NCBI GenBank assembly: GCA_037367405.1
Contig: JAZKJV010007258.1
Location: 372,001 to 436,000 of the forward strand
Reading direction: 5' to 3'
DNA: 64,000 nucleotides
Source of the DNA: Ottelia alismoides
Lineage: Eukaryota > Streptophyta > Magnoliopsida > Alismatales > Hydrocharitaceae
Position numbers and translations under genes: made by a program. The notes beneath the pieces are model-generated. The model made no database searches. It was not told the DNA's origin and saw nothing but the letters and a program-made list of their open reading frames with translations. Below, piece by piece: positions 10,741-21,362 of this stretch; within the stretch, counting starts at the first letter, position 1; every line of letters begins with the position of its first letter.

Positions 10741-12640
10741 AATGGCTCCCCAAGGAAAGGGTAAGGGATAGTAGCCACTTCCCCAGCCTGAGTAGGGACA
10801 GATTCCATACCAGAACCAGGTGAATGCTCGGTTTTTGGCTTCCATCCAAGCCATACAACAGCAGCTGACCGAGCAAGCCCTGGCACAGACTGCATTTCAG
10901 GATATACTGAACAATCTGCGGAATATACCAGTGGGAGGAGGAGATAGACCAGCAGGAGGAAGAGGAGATGGACCCTGTGATGATCTAGATAAGGAACAAC
11001 CAGAATAGGGGAGGCAGAAACCCACGATGAAGGAGACATACAATCCTGGAGAAAGCCAGATGATCGAGTGGATACTCATTCCACTGGTGCATGCTCACTT
11101 TGAGCTCAAGCCTCGATTCCTTCCTCTTCTACCATCATTTCACAGGAACACCAGTGAGGAGACTTACATTCACCTACAGTAGTTCTCATGCATCTATTGA
11201 ACCACCCACTACCCCAATGTTCCCTTAGACATAGTAAAGATGATGTCGTTCCCCTTCAGTTTGCAAGATAAGGCCCTATACTAGGTCAATCATTTGGGAA
11301 AGGTTGTGACGACGTGGGAGGAACTGAAATCTGCCTTCATAAATTCTATCCTCTCGTTCGGCTCAATCAGATGCGAGTCAAGATTAGTAACTTCTCCCAG
11401 GCTGGCCACAAAACTATCTATGAAGCATGGGAGCAATTTACAGACCTATAGGGAAAATGCCCTCATCATGAGTTACCGAGGACCAATCTGGTCCAACACT
11501 TTTTCGAGGGCTTGAATGTAGAAAGACAAAGATTCGTCGACGCAGCCTATGGGGGATCTCATTTTAACAAGGATGAAGATGTAATCTGGTGGATATTTGA
11601 AGAAATGGACAAAGGAAAGGTCGCCCTCTCTTCATCCCGAGCATATCAGAAACAACCTCATGTCCTCCAGAAGCAAGTACACATGGTTGTGTCTTGTGAG
11701 GCGGAGAGAGATGAGATCTCCAACCTTAGTATCATCAGGGTTCATCTCTCAAAGGTTGATATTATTGAGAATCAATCACGGGGTCTCGAGAAGCTTGCTA
11801 TGATCAAAAAGAGGACTCAAAGTTGGATCAGATCACTAAGCAGTTGGAGATGTTGGTGAGCACCATCAGTTATGTCTAGTCGAAAACACCATCTATAGAG
11901 ACTCCTACTGAGAAGAAGGACAAGCCATCATCGCAACAACAACATCAGCCGAGTTAGCAACCACCGGCAATCCAGCATGTATACTACGTGCAGGCACCCG
12001 ATCATGGCCCACTACAGCAATAGATGGTAGTTTACCAGCCAGACTTCCTTCCACCTTCTGATCCAGCATTCCCACCACTACCATTGATTCAGGAAGTCAA
12101 CGATGTATAGAGTAACGATGCACAGCTAACCCGTCCTGCCGGACACCCCTTGGGCTAGCCACCAACCAACATGGCCTACCACCAACCTCAAGGCGGTCGT
12201 TATGGACAGTCCTCCAAACCTCCACCTCAGTACCACTAGCCTCCACATTACCAACATTGATAGAGGTAGAATCAGCAGTATTTGCAGCTGTGGTACCACC
12301 AGCCATAGTCGTACCATCAGTACACGGCTGCACCACTTCAGCATTACCCTCCTCCCTCCTATCAGCAGTACCAGCTTCCTCCATCTCTTGAACCCCATCA
12401 GCAGTCTCAACCTCAGCCCTGCAATAATCAGCCACAACATGGTTTGCAAGCTGAAACTTTTGAGGCAAGCCCTATAAACCCTACTTGGGATTTCTTGGCC
12501 CAACATGTAAAAGGCCTAGCAGATATGACAAAGAAGCTAGACAACCTGATTGCCGCCAAAACTTCCATTCCGATGAAGGTCGAAGCAAATCCCAATAGCT
12601 TTAAACATAAAGAGCATGTAGAATGTGATTTCCATTATAT
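10741..12640 (+). pseudogene. gag: gag polyprotein remnant of G2
   Basis: The likely start is the ATG at 10741 (MAPQGKGKG), interrupted at once by a stop. NARFLASIQAIQQQLTEQAL follows at 10823. The capsid core runs from about 11030 to 11620: PRFLPLLPSFHRN, SFPFSLQDKALY, HLGKVVTTWEELKSAF, then in a shifted frame FEGLNVERQRFVDAAYGGSH. From about 11870 to 12470 the sequence is Gln/Pro/His-rich and frame-broken. It ends with NPTWDFLAQHVKGLADMTKKL (12478-12540), a conserved-looking helix. No CCHC zinc knuckle was found, as is usual for Athila-type Gag. It is disabled by many stops. Confidence 0.83.
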
Positions 12641-13289
12641 ACTTGTAGAGTCAGGTGATTGTAATATTGCTTTATCTATTGTTCTCACTCTTAGATAAAT
12701 CTTTGACACGTGAATCATCATCTTCTGCATCAACCGTGCCAATTGCCATTCATCACCACCACCATCAGCAAAAACACCAAAAAATCAGAAAATTCAAAAA
12801 GATCAAAAAGATGTTCGCAATCGACGTGAAGCTAGGACAGCCATGAAGGAGCTGCCAACAACAACCAATCCTACACCTACTGAAGGAGTTGAGGCTGCAC
12901 TTTTTGCTTGTCCACCAGCACCAGCATCTTCGTCTCCATCTTGTACTCCATTTTGTGATCCGGATGTACAAAATATTGTGGACAAGGATTTTGTTATAAA
13001 TAAGAATAATTCTTTTGATTTCAGTAATGTGAATATTCATTTCCCTGTTGTAATAGAAAATTCCAAAAAATACAAAAAGAAAATTTGCATTATCTGATCC
13101 TGGAGTAGTGGATATTATTAACAATCTGACTATTGAGATTCATTTAATAAAGGCCATGGAATACATGCCCGTTGTAAAGAAAGGTTTGAAGGAGGCATGT
13201 ACAAACAAGCACCATCCAGCATGCAACAACAGACACCAACAGGTAGAGAAGCACGTTATTACCATGGCTACAGTTGCAACCATCAATAA
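12641..13289 (+). pseudogene. Gag-protease spacer of G2
   Basis: It contains short open stretches, for example 12843-13097, with Pro/Ser/Thr-rich then Asn/Lys-rich composition (PPAPASSSPSCTPFCDP, IENSKKYKKK). At 13108-13299 it reads VVDIINNLTIEIHLIKAMEYMP, which resembles the lead-in to protease in this clade. I see no enzymatic motif. It is probably a disordered linker of the polyprotein. Confidence 0.45.
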
Positions 13290-13911
13290 TCTCCCATAGA
13301 AGAAACAAGATAAAGGATCACCTTTGATTAGTTGCAAGATTTTTGATCAAATCTTCGAGTTAGCCTTGCTTGATAGTGGTTCTTCCATCAACTTCCTACC
13401 CTCTTCGTTATTGCGAGAATTCAAGCTAGGTCCTCTCAAGCAGACACGAATGATCCTTCAGCTTGCTAATCGATCCATTAAGTGAACCCGAGGTCTTTTG
13501 GAAGACATTGTGGCAAAGGTACAGGGCATGCGGTTTCCAGTTGATTTTGTAGTTCTTGACATGGACTCTCCCACACCCTTACTCCAAACTCCTATTATTC
13601 TAGGCTGGCCATTCTTGTGCACTACAGAATCCATGGTTGATTATGGGTCTGGAAAGATTACTTTCATCTCGAGCAATAATAGAATTACCATAGACATGAT
13701 CAGTGAGCCTAAAGTTGTAACTAATGAAAGTCATGCAGCACCGCCTGAAGCAGGTTGTGACTTCATTGCAGAGATCAGAGACACGCCATTTTCTTTGAAT
13801 GACCCATGGATGCAGGAAATGCTCTCTCTTAAGGAAGACCTAGAAAGTGCAGTCGATGCAAGCTCCGATGACATTTGGGAGATAGAATCCAATTTGCGGA
13901 TGCATCATTAG
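13290..13911 (+). pseudogene. pol: Aspartic protease (retropepsin) of G2
   Basis: It reads SPLISCKIFDQIF, then ELALLDSGSSINFLPSSLL with the catalytic Asp-Ser-Gly at about 13371-13379. One stop at about 13483 interrupts it after LANRSIK. From 13498 a 137-codon open frame continues: LLEDIVAKVQGMRFPVDFVV, TPIILGWPFLCT and MVDYGSGKITF. This is the flap and C-terminal half of a retroviral-type protease, which matures Gag-Pol in the particle. The downstream part (13740-13911) is an acidic linker toward RT. With a single stop separating the active site from the rest, it is the best-preserved protease in the window. Confidence 0.82.
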
Positions 13912-14169
13912 ATTCAGATGATTCACTCCAGCCCGAACACAATGAGTTCATTGCAAATCTGTTCAGCACAACGTTATAGATCAGCAAGACACTGAGGTCC
14001 ACCATACCTCTAGAGTCTAGGCAGGTCATCCTCCAATCGGCACAGTTTCAGAAGTGATTGAGAAGCCGGCCAGATTAGAACCTGAATTAAAGCCCCTTCC
14101 GGCAGGCCTCAAGTATGCTTTCCTTGCGAGTACAGAAAACCTATATCCGATCATCATCATCAGCAGGCT

Positions 14170-15640
14170 GACCTTGGAGCAAGAATCTTGACTTCTCGAA
14201 ATTTTAGAGAAGAACCGCAAGGCACTTGGTTGGCATGTTTCAGATCTCCGCAAGATAAATTCGGCTCTGTGCTCACACCACATTTATTTGGAAGAAGATG
14301 CCAAGCCATCCTGGGAGTTTCAAATAAGACTGAAACCAAATCTAAGGGACTTCATCATGAAGGAAATCACGAAGTGGTGTGACGTAGTTTTCATTTATCC
14401 CATATCCGACTTCAAATGGGTGAGCCCACTGCACATAGTGCTGAAGAAGTCAGGTCTCACTATGGTTACAAATGACAGAGGAGAGGAGATATCTACTTGA
14501 GTATCAACATCCTGGTGTGTATGTGTTGACTACTACCGCCTCAGTGCAGCAACTAAGAAGGACTACTTCCCCTTGCCATTCATTAATCAAGTATTGGAAA
14601 GATTGGCTGGCAAGGAGTTCTTCTATTTTTTGGATGGGTACTCTGGGTAAAACCAAGTGGTAATTGCCTCTAAAGATCAAGAGAAAACAACCACCACATG
14701 CTTGTTCGGTACATATGCTTTCAGGAGAATGCCCTTTGTACTGTGCAATGCACCAGCGACATTCCAGAGATGCATGCTTGTAGTCTTCGCCGAGATGGTA
14801 AGTAGTTTCTCGAGGTGTTTATGGACGATTTCTCCATCTATGGTGGCAGATTTGATTCTTGTCTTGAGCACCTGGACAAGGTACTTTGGAAATATCATGA
14901 AGTCAATTTGGTATTATCTTGGGAAAAGAACCACTTCATGGTCACAGAAGAGATTGTGCTAGGTCAAGTCGTTTCCAAACATAGCATGGAAGTCGACTGG
15001 CAAAGTTAGATGTGATTGTCAATCTAGAGCCACCTCAGATAGTCAAGAATGTGAGTTCATTTCTGGGGCATGTAGGATTCTATAGAAGATTCATATGTGA
15101 TTTTAGTTGCATCGCCCGACCTCTTACAAAATTGCTCTGCAAGGAGACTGAGTTCAATTTTGATCAACAAGTTCTCCTTTCAATCACTCAGCTAAAGGAG
15201 CTAATCACTAAAGCTCCAGTCCTACAACCACCAGGTTGGTCTCTTCATTTTGAAGTCATGATGGATTCATCAGACTTTGCAGTTGGGGTTGTTCTAGGAT
15301 GAAGGAAAAATAAGGCATCCTATGACAATGATTATGCCAGCAAAACATTAGATGAAGCCTAGAGAAACTACACTATGACAGAGAAGGAATTGTTGGTTGT
15401 GGTATTCGCCCTTGAGAAGTTCAGATCCCATCTTCTTGGATCAAAAGTCACTATCTATATTGACCACTCTGTCGGTACCTAGAGCAGAAGAAGGATGCCA
15501 AGCCTAGACTGATCAGATGGATCCTTCTCCTCCAGGAATTCGATTTGGAAATCAAGGGCAAGCCTGGAGTTCAGAATGTGGTTGCAGATCACCTCTCCTG
15601 AATTGAGCAACAAGAATTTCTGCTGAGCAGTGCACCCATC
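14170..15640 (+). pseudogene. pol: Reverse transcriptase and RNase H of G2
   Basis: The RT lead-in (LEILEKNRKALGWHV, CSHHIYLEEDAKPSW) starts near 14185. It is followed by FIYPISDFKWVSPLHIV (14390), CVCVDYYRLSAATKKDYFP (about 14520), YFLDGYSG, FGTYAFRRMPFVLCNAPATF (14705) and, in a shifted frame from 14815, FMDDFSIYGGRF with the catalytic Asp pair. The thumb/connection (PPQIVKNVSSFLGHVGFYRR) is at 15026-15090. RNase H starts at about 15256 (MDSSDFAVGVVLG) and continues with [20 protein letters not shown] and [10 protein letters not shown] at 15370-15470. The catalytic acidic residues are visible, but frameshifts near 14800, 15009 and 15300 disable the protein. Confidence 0.88.
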
Positions 15641-16935
15641 ACATAAACCTTTCCTGACAAGTCAATTATGTTTGTCGATTTACTCCCTTGGCATGCTGAT
15701 ATTGTCAATTACCTCATCTCAGGTGTAGTTCCACATGAATGGACGAATATTTGAAAGGACAAATTTTTATTAACAATCCATTTCTACCAATGGGAAGATC
15801 CTCTCTTATTCAGGGAACGAGCGGATTATATTTGGTGTAGGTGCATTCCCCAAGCAGAACATCGTAGTGTCCTCAAGCATGGTCATTCTCTCAAATCTGG
15901 TGGACACTATTCTGGAGTCAGAATGGTAGTGAAGATATGTAGTATGTCTTATGGTTGCCTACATTATTTAAGGATGTTGCATCATATGTTAAACGATGCA
16001 TTGATTGTCATCAGTTGAAAGGTAGCCTTACAACAAAAGATTCAATGCCCTAGAAGTTCATTCAGATAGATGATGTATTCTATTTATGGGGAATCAACTT
16101 CATGGGATCCTTCCCTTACAGTTAGGGATACGATCATATCCTTCTTGTCGTTGACTATGTGAGTCGTTGGTTTGAAGCTATCCCTGCTCAAGTTGTAGAT
16201 AGTTGTACAGTATGTCTCTTTCTAAAGGAAAATATAATCTTGTAGTTCGGGATTCCGAAGATACTAATATCAGATGGGGGTAGTCACTTCATTAACAGGG
16301 GGTCAAGAAATTAACTAAGGAGTACGACATCGAGCACCGAGTCACATCTCCTTACCATCGACCAACGGTATGGCAGAACTATCCAACATAGAAATCAAGA
16401 TAATACTCTATAAGCTTGTCAAGCTAGATAATAAAAATTGGTCCCAACTTTTGGATTTAGTCCTTTGGGCATAAACACTGCTTAAAAGTCTCCGTTGGGC
16501 ATGTCGCCCTACCGTCTTGTATATAGGAAGCCATGCCACCTGCCAGTAGAGTTGATTCGTAAATCATTGTGGGCAGTTAACATTTGCAATTTGGACTCAC
16601 AACAACATGGTCAGAAAAGGAAGGAGGATATGAACAGGCTCCTGGAGTTCAGAGACTATGCATATGATAACACATTGTTGTATAAGGAGAGGATTAAACG
16701 CTGGCATGACCGGCACATTAGACTAAAGACCTTCGAGACTGGATAGAAAGTGTGGCTATTCGATGCAAATTTGAATATATTCTCGGTAAATTAAAGACAA
16801 ACGGACAGGGAGTCCAAACTTCAAGAAGTGTGTGACAATGTAAGTATTGTGATATCAGAATTGTCTCCTGATGCATAACCATTTGTCGTCAACGGTCAAC
16901 TACTGAAGCCCTACCTCGAACAAGACACTTCCTTG
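15641..16935 (+). pseudogene. pol: Integrase remnant of G2
   Basis: Around 15780-16030 the zinc-binding region is recognisable in changing frames (FYQWEDPLLF, CIPQAEHRSVLKHGHSL, CIDCHQLKG). The catalytic core (INFMGSFPYS, VVDYVSRWFEAIPAQ, FGIPKILISDGGSHF) lies at about 16090-16290. The first Asp of the D-D-E triad is Asn here (INFMG for the usual IDFMG). The C-terminal part, MSPYRLVYRKPCHLPVELIR (16500) and KRWHDRHIRLKTF (16695), ends at VVNGQLLKPYLEQDTS (about 16890-16930). Stops occur throughout. Confidence 0.82.
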
Positions 16936-17130
16936 GCCATTGTCGACTCTATCCAAGTACTACACACTAAAGATACATCCACAGCAGTAGCAGCATCACA
17001 AGATTCAGATAATGCCACTCAAAAACTATTCCTTAAAGCTTTCATATTTTTCTTCTTTTCTTTTTTTTTGTTTTCAGTTTTCATTATTCAAAAAAATGAA
17101 GTGTATCACCCCTTTTTGTCAGCATTCTAC
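16936..17130 (+). other. End of pol tail and T-rich 3' noncoding DNA (G2)
   Basis: Thr/Ser/Ala-rich codons after KPYLEQD, then a long T run (17041-17075) read as Phe-rich sequence. It is the transition from pol to 3' noncoding DNA. Confidence 0.45.
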
Positions 17131-17470
17131 ACTTAGGATGTACTTTGTCCTAAATAGGGGGTGTATACCCCAAGTTATTTCATTCTTTGATCCTCTCCCC
17201 TGTCTCCTCTTCTTGTCTATTAGAGATATCTTACCTTAAGTATATGGGGAGACAGTCTGAGTACGATATGTTCATTCCCACCCTTTACCCTCCCTGCTTT
17301 CCGTACAATATGCTATACTTAGGATTATTTGATCCTAAGTATAGGGGGACGATCGACTTCTTATTTGTTCATGTGTTTATTCTTTAGACTTTTCTATATT
17401 CAGTACGAGTTATGTCTTCTCTTTTTCTCTCTGATCTATGAGGATATAGCTCAAGCTTAGTATAGGGGGA
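17131..17470 (+). repeat. Hairpin plus polypurine-like array, copy in G2
   Basis: Four units: ACTTAGGATGTAC...GTCCTAA then ATAGGGGG (17133-17161); TACCTTAAGTATATGGGG (about 17231); a perfect 9-bp hairpin ACTTAGGAT (17317-17325) with ATCCTAAGT (17332-17340) followed at once by ATAGGGGG (17341-17348); and AGCTTAGTATAGGGGGA (about 17454). Order and spacing match G0 and G3. The final polypurine tract of the element is separate, at 19441-19457. Confidence 0.8.
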
Positions 17471-17519
17471 CGTATATACTGCATATATACTTTATCCATA
17501 AGTGTCTTTCATCTTTTAA

Positions 17520-18320
17520 AATAAAAAATAATAATAATGGCTAAAATACTTTACAACACACAACATATATCATCACATAACAAAAAGATGCTTATTATTT
17601 CTCAAAATTGTTTTGTGTACACTGGTTAATAAATTAGGTGAAAATAATTTTGCAAAATGTTTGAAAAATGATTTGAAAATCATTTTGAAAAATCTTTTGA
17701 AAGTTGTTTGGAAAATAGTTTGTAAAATTTTTTCAACCTTTGAAAAAAAATATTTTGTTTGTAAAAACTTATTTTCTTTGTGTGAAATAAAATGTTTGAA
17801 AAACTATTTGAAAATGATTGCAAAAATATTTTGAAAAATCTATATATACTCTTTGAAAAACCTTTGCAAAATGATTTTCAAAAGTATGTAAATGTTTATA
17901 AAAATTGTATGTAAAAATTATTTTAGACTATAGTTTTCAAAATTGTTTGAAAATCATTTTCAAATAAGTTTGAGGAATATATGCATCACATTAAACCCCT
18001 TTATTAACTGTACATTCATATCCATAAAAAGGATCATTTATCCCTTGTAAATTCATAAAAACCACAATTCTTGTAATTCTAAGATGCATCCCCGTGTAAA
18101 TATGTGTACCTAGTTTTTAATCCAAAATCTTTTCTTTCCAAAACTACCAAAAACATTTGCAAAATCTTTTTGAAAAATACCAAAAAAATTTTCATATGCA
18201 TCATAATTTTCAAAAATCCATAAAAAGTGCAAAACTTTGAAAAATTGCATCACAAAAATATTTTCTACATTGTATATAGTATTTGCATAGCATTCGCATT
18301 TTTTGGACTGGGTTTGATAA
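17520..18320. repeat. AT-rich TTTGAAAA/TTGCAAAA degenerate repeats (G2 3' region)
   Basis: About 800 bp made mostly of imperfect TTTGAAAAA, TTTTGAAAATC, TTGCAAAAT and TTTGTAAAAAT units in irregular phase. No coding potential. It is the longest of three equivalent stretches in the window. Confidence 0.7.
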
Positions 18321-19457
18321 TTTAACAAGTCTAAGTAAAATTCAGAGATTGGAGCTTGGTTGGACCTTAAATCTACCTAATTACAGAAATCTTATAGGAG
18401 CTAGAATTGAGGTACTCCAGGTCTAGTTGACTTATTTCTTTAAGAATTGTGAGACTTGGTTCAATGGATTCTTGATTGCCAAAGTATACTATTTCAAAGC
18501 ACATGTACGGCTCTTGTTGATAATGACCTCACTTGGACATCTACACCTTTCACTTGGCTCAACTCAGTTAGAGTGGTGAGGGGATTGGAGTTGCCGATAT
18601 GAGACGCAAACAAGTGGAAACATTTGTCCTTGTCTAGGGAGGGAAGTGCACTCCAACATGTCCATTAGCAGAGACTTCTAAAGACAGGAGAGTGTGGGTT
18701 GCAATAATGCTTCAAAAGAGGGATAGTCTACTATCTCAAGAGTAAAAACTCCTTTTGTAAATGTTGTTATATATAGTATTTCAAAAAAAAAATGCAAAAA
18801 GCAAAAACTCCAAAAAAGTGGACAGGCCTAAATGAAAATAAAATGTATGCCGGAATGTACATATTTGTATAGTCAATAAACAAGCTTGTGCTTCAAAGTC
18901 ATTATATGTGAGCATGTAGCTGGATGACTTGTCTACACTGGTCAAGCATCCAAGGATAGGTAGCTACACTTGTTGTCGTCCATTCTTCTCTTCACCCCTC
19001 CTTTTAAGTTGGCTGCCACTTGAACTTAGAAGAGAATATTCAACTCCTCAAGGATAGAGTTGCTGCATTGGGGAATCATTGGGTTGTCATGTTGGAGAAG
19101 TCAGTCTCTTTGTCATTTCAGTTGAGGGGAGACACTATCACATAAGTTGTACAAGTCAGATTCATAGTCGTAAGGGTTTGTGTATGAGTTGAAGTATTTT
19201 TACATGGCTATTGAGGAGACTTAAGCCGAGTTTTGGGATTCTCGAGGGTTGCTGTGTTTCAAACCTTAATCCCAATAAGGTTCCGACCACACTAAAATTC
19301 CAAAGGTCCAACTTAAGCTCCAAACTTTGAATTTATGAAGACGAGTTCAACAATTAAATTCAATCTACTTTCTTTCTTTTTCGGTTCTTTGTTTTTCATT
19401 TTCTGTACTTATTGCATAAATGTTTGCTAGGGACTAGCAAAGGCAAGTATATGAGGG
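18321..19457 (+). other. 3' noncoding DNA of G2 up to the 3' LTR
   Basis: It begins with the conserved GGAGCTTGGTTGGACC. From 18600 to 19440 it aligns by eye with G3 (51655-52520): both share GGGAAGTGCA, TCTAAAGACAGGA, ATAGTCTACT, GTGTTTCAAACC-like and CTAGCAAAGG phrases. It ends AGGCAAGTATATGAGGG, a weakened polypurine tract, immediately before the LTR. Confidence 0.65.
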
Positions 19458-20084
19458 TGATGAATCACTATTTTATCACCATTATTCTATCATTTTGGCC
19501 TTAAAAACCCTGGCTAATGAATGCAAATACCCTTAATTTGCGCAAATTAACATTCATTCTTTGTTGTATAAATTATGTATAAATATTGTTTTTAATGCTA
19601 AAATTATAGAATAAAGAAAAGAAAATGAAAAGAATAAGAACAAGAATAAGAATAAATTGACAAAGGTATTTTATGACCCTAAACCCTGAGATCTAGGCAT
19701 CTTGATGTCTAGGTCGACACGGAATAAAGTATGGAGAGATATGGGCCAATAATATAATAAAAATTTTATCTATTTATTCATTTTTGGGATCCATTTTATT
19801 TTCTAATTTTTATACCTTAAATAAAGAAACTTTGTACATAAAAGTTGTATATAATAATATATAGAAACATACAAAATTGAGTTTGTACAAAAATAATACA
19901 CAGTGTTCGTTTTACACACAAAATAAAAAGCCAAAACCCAAACTTCCTGGATCCATATCTCTCAAATTAAAACTTAAAATGTATCAAAATCACCTTTACA
20001 TGTATATAACTTTTAATAAGCTATTTAATAAAGGTAATTTCATATTTTTTAGAGTTAAGATGTGAAAGTTAGGTTTTGGACCCT
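19458..20084 (+). repeat. 3' LTR of G2, left part
   Basis: It starts TGATGAATCACT right after the purine stretch. It shares the phrase GGAATAAAGTATGGAGAGAT (19721-19740) and a TTTTTAGAGTTAAG segment with the G3 LTR at comparable positions. It is cut at 20084 by the insertion of G1, and the last five bases (ACCCT) are G1's target site. Confidence 0.85.
20080..20084. repeat. Target-site duplication of G1, left copy (ACCCT)
   Basis: ACCCT immediately before TGATGAATC of the G1 5' LTR. The identical pentamer follows the G1 3' LTR at 41482-41486. Five bases is the normal gypsy staggered-cut length. Confidence 0.93.
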
Positions 20085-21106
20085 TGATGAATCTCGTATT
20101 CATCATGCTAAAATTGGTCATTTAGGCTCTGTCCCCCATCATCCACCTATAATTAGCATTATTAGCCATCATGCATGTGTAAATAATATCTGCATGTCAT
20201 AATGCATAAATTGCATTAAAAATCCCATGTGTAAATTAGCCCAAAAAGCCGCTAACTTCTCTTATTTTCTATTAATTCATCCTAACTCCGATTGACCCAA
20301 AACCACCTCCATTGTGTAGATATTACTAATCTTATTAATTAAAAATTATAAAAAAATTACTAACCCCAATAAGTGTCAAATAATCCCAAAGTCAAATTTC
20401 ACATCTGACGGACTAAAACGAGCATATCTCCCTCATACAGTGTCCGATTTTGGTCTACTCACTTTTAAAGTACTCCATTTTCAAATACCTTCAAAACAAG
20501 ACCAATTTCGTAAAATTCGGAGCTCATTTGTGAAAGTTGGGTTTTGGGCCTCTTTTGCGCATTTTAAATTTTTGCCAATTTTGACCTGAGTTTTTATGTG
20601 CATAATTAACTCTTTTAATTTTATTTCTTTTTCATTTGTGTCCTTTGATAAAAGTTTTAATAAGAAGCGTAAAGATCCAAATCCAGATCAAAATTGAGAT
20701 CAAAAAAACTGACCAAGTTCAAGTGTCCGTTGTCGGTCTGTACAAAAGTTGTGTGTTTCTTACCTTTATTTTATTTTCCTATTTTCTTATCCTTTAAAAA
20801 TCCAAAAAAATTAGATTAGTGTGTAATTAATTTTATTATATTTTATCGTATTTTTTTCTAGATTTTTTATCCTCTCTAAAACCACCAAAAAAATACAAAA
20901 TCCCAAAAATACGGTTTTCTATACACATGGAAAGCCACCAAAAATACCACTTCTCACAGATGACCTCTTTTGCTCCCGGGTCCTTCCTAAAATTTGTAGA
21001 TCTCGTCGAGACGAGCAACTTTCGTGAAGGAAATTTTTCGATCTGAGGTCTCCTGCTATTTCTTTTCCAATTTAATTCATCTTTATTTTTTGAAATTTTT
21101 TTGGGG

Positions 21107-21206
21107 TGCCACGTGGCAGCCCATGGGCGTGCCACGTGGCACCCCATCTCCCTCTCTCCTTGCGCATGTGCCACGCACGTGCCACCGCCCCTTCCGCGCG
21201 CACGTG
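21107..21206. promoter_or_regulatory. G-box (CACGTG) cluster in G1 U3
   Basis: Four CACGTG cores in 100 bp, 150-250 bp upstream of the TATA box: TGCCACGTGGCA (21107-21118), GTGCCACGTGGCAC (21129-21142, a 14-bp palindrome), and cores at 21176 and 21201. A fifth lies downstream at 22097. CACGTG is the known binding core of plant bZIP and bHLH factors. The 3' LTR keeps the first two palindromes at 39544 and 39567. Confidence 0.65.
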
Positions 21207-21355
21207 CGTAGCACGCGCGGACCCCCTCTCCTTCCACCTCCAGCCGTTACCCAAACCCCCCCTCCTCCATAACCGCTGTCGTTCCTCCTCCTCGCCTCCG
21301 GCCGTTACGCGCCTCCTCCATCACTGCCGGTCGTTACCAGCTCACCGTCAGCCCC

Positions 21356-21362
21356 TATAAAA
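21356..21362 (+). promoter_or_regulatory. TATA box of G1 5' LTR
   Basis: TATAAAA in CCCCTATAAAACCCC, flanked upstream by repeated CCGTTAC/CGTTACC motifs (MYB-type core) at about 21244-21337. The identical box is at 39795 in the 3' LTR. Confidence 0.7.

Noticed and set aside
12097..12506. Antisense frames of 123 and 126 codons
   Set aside because: They are shadows of the Gln/Pro-rich gag region of G2 on the other strand; no family resemblance.
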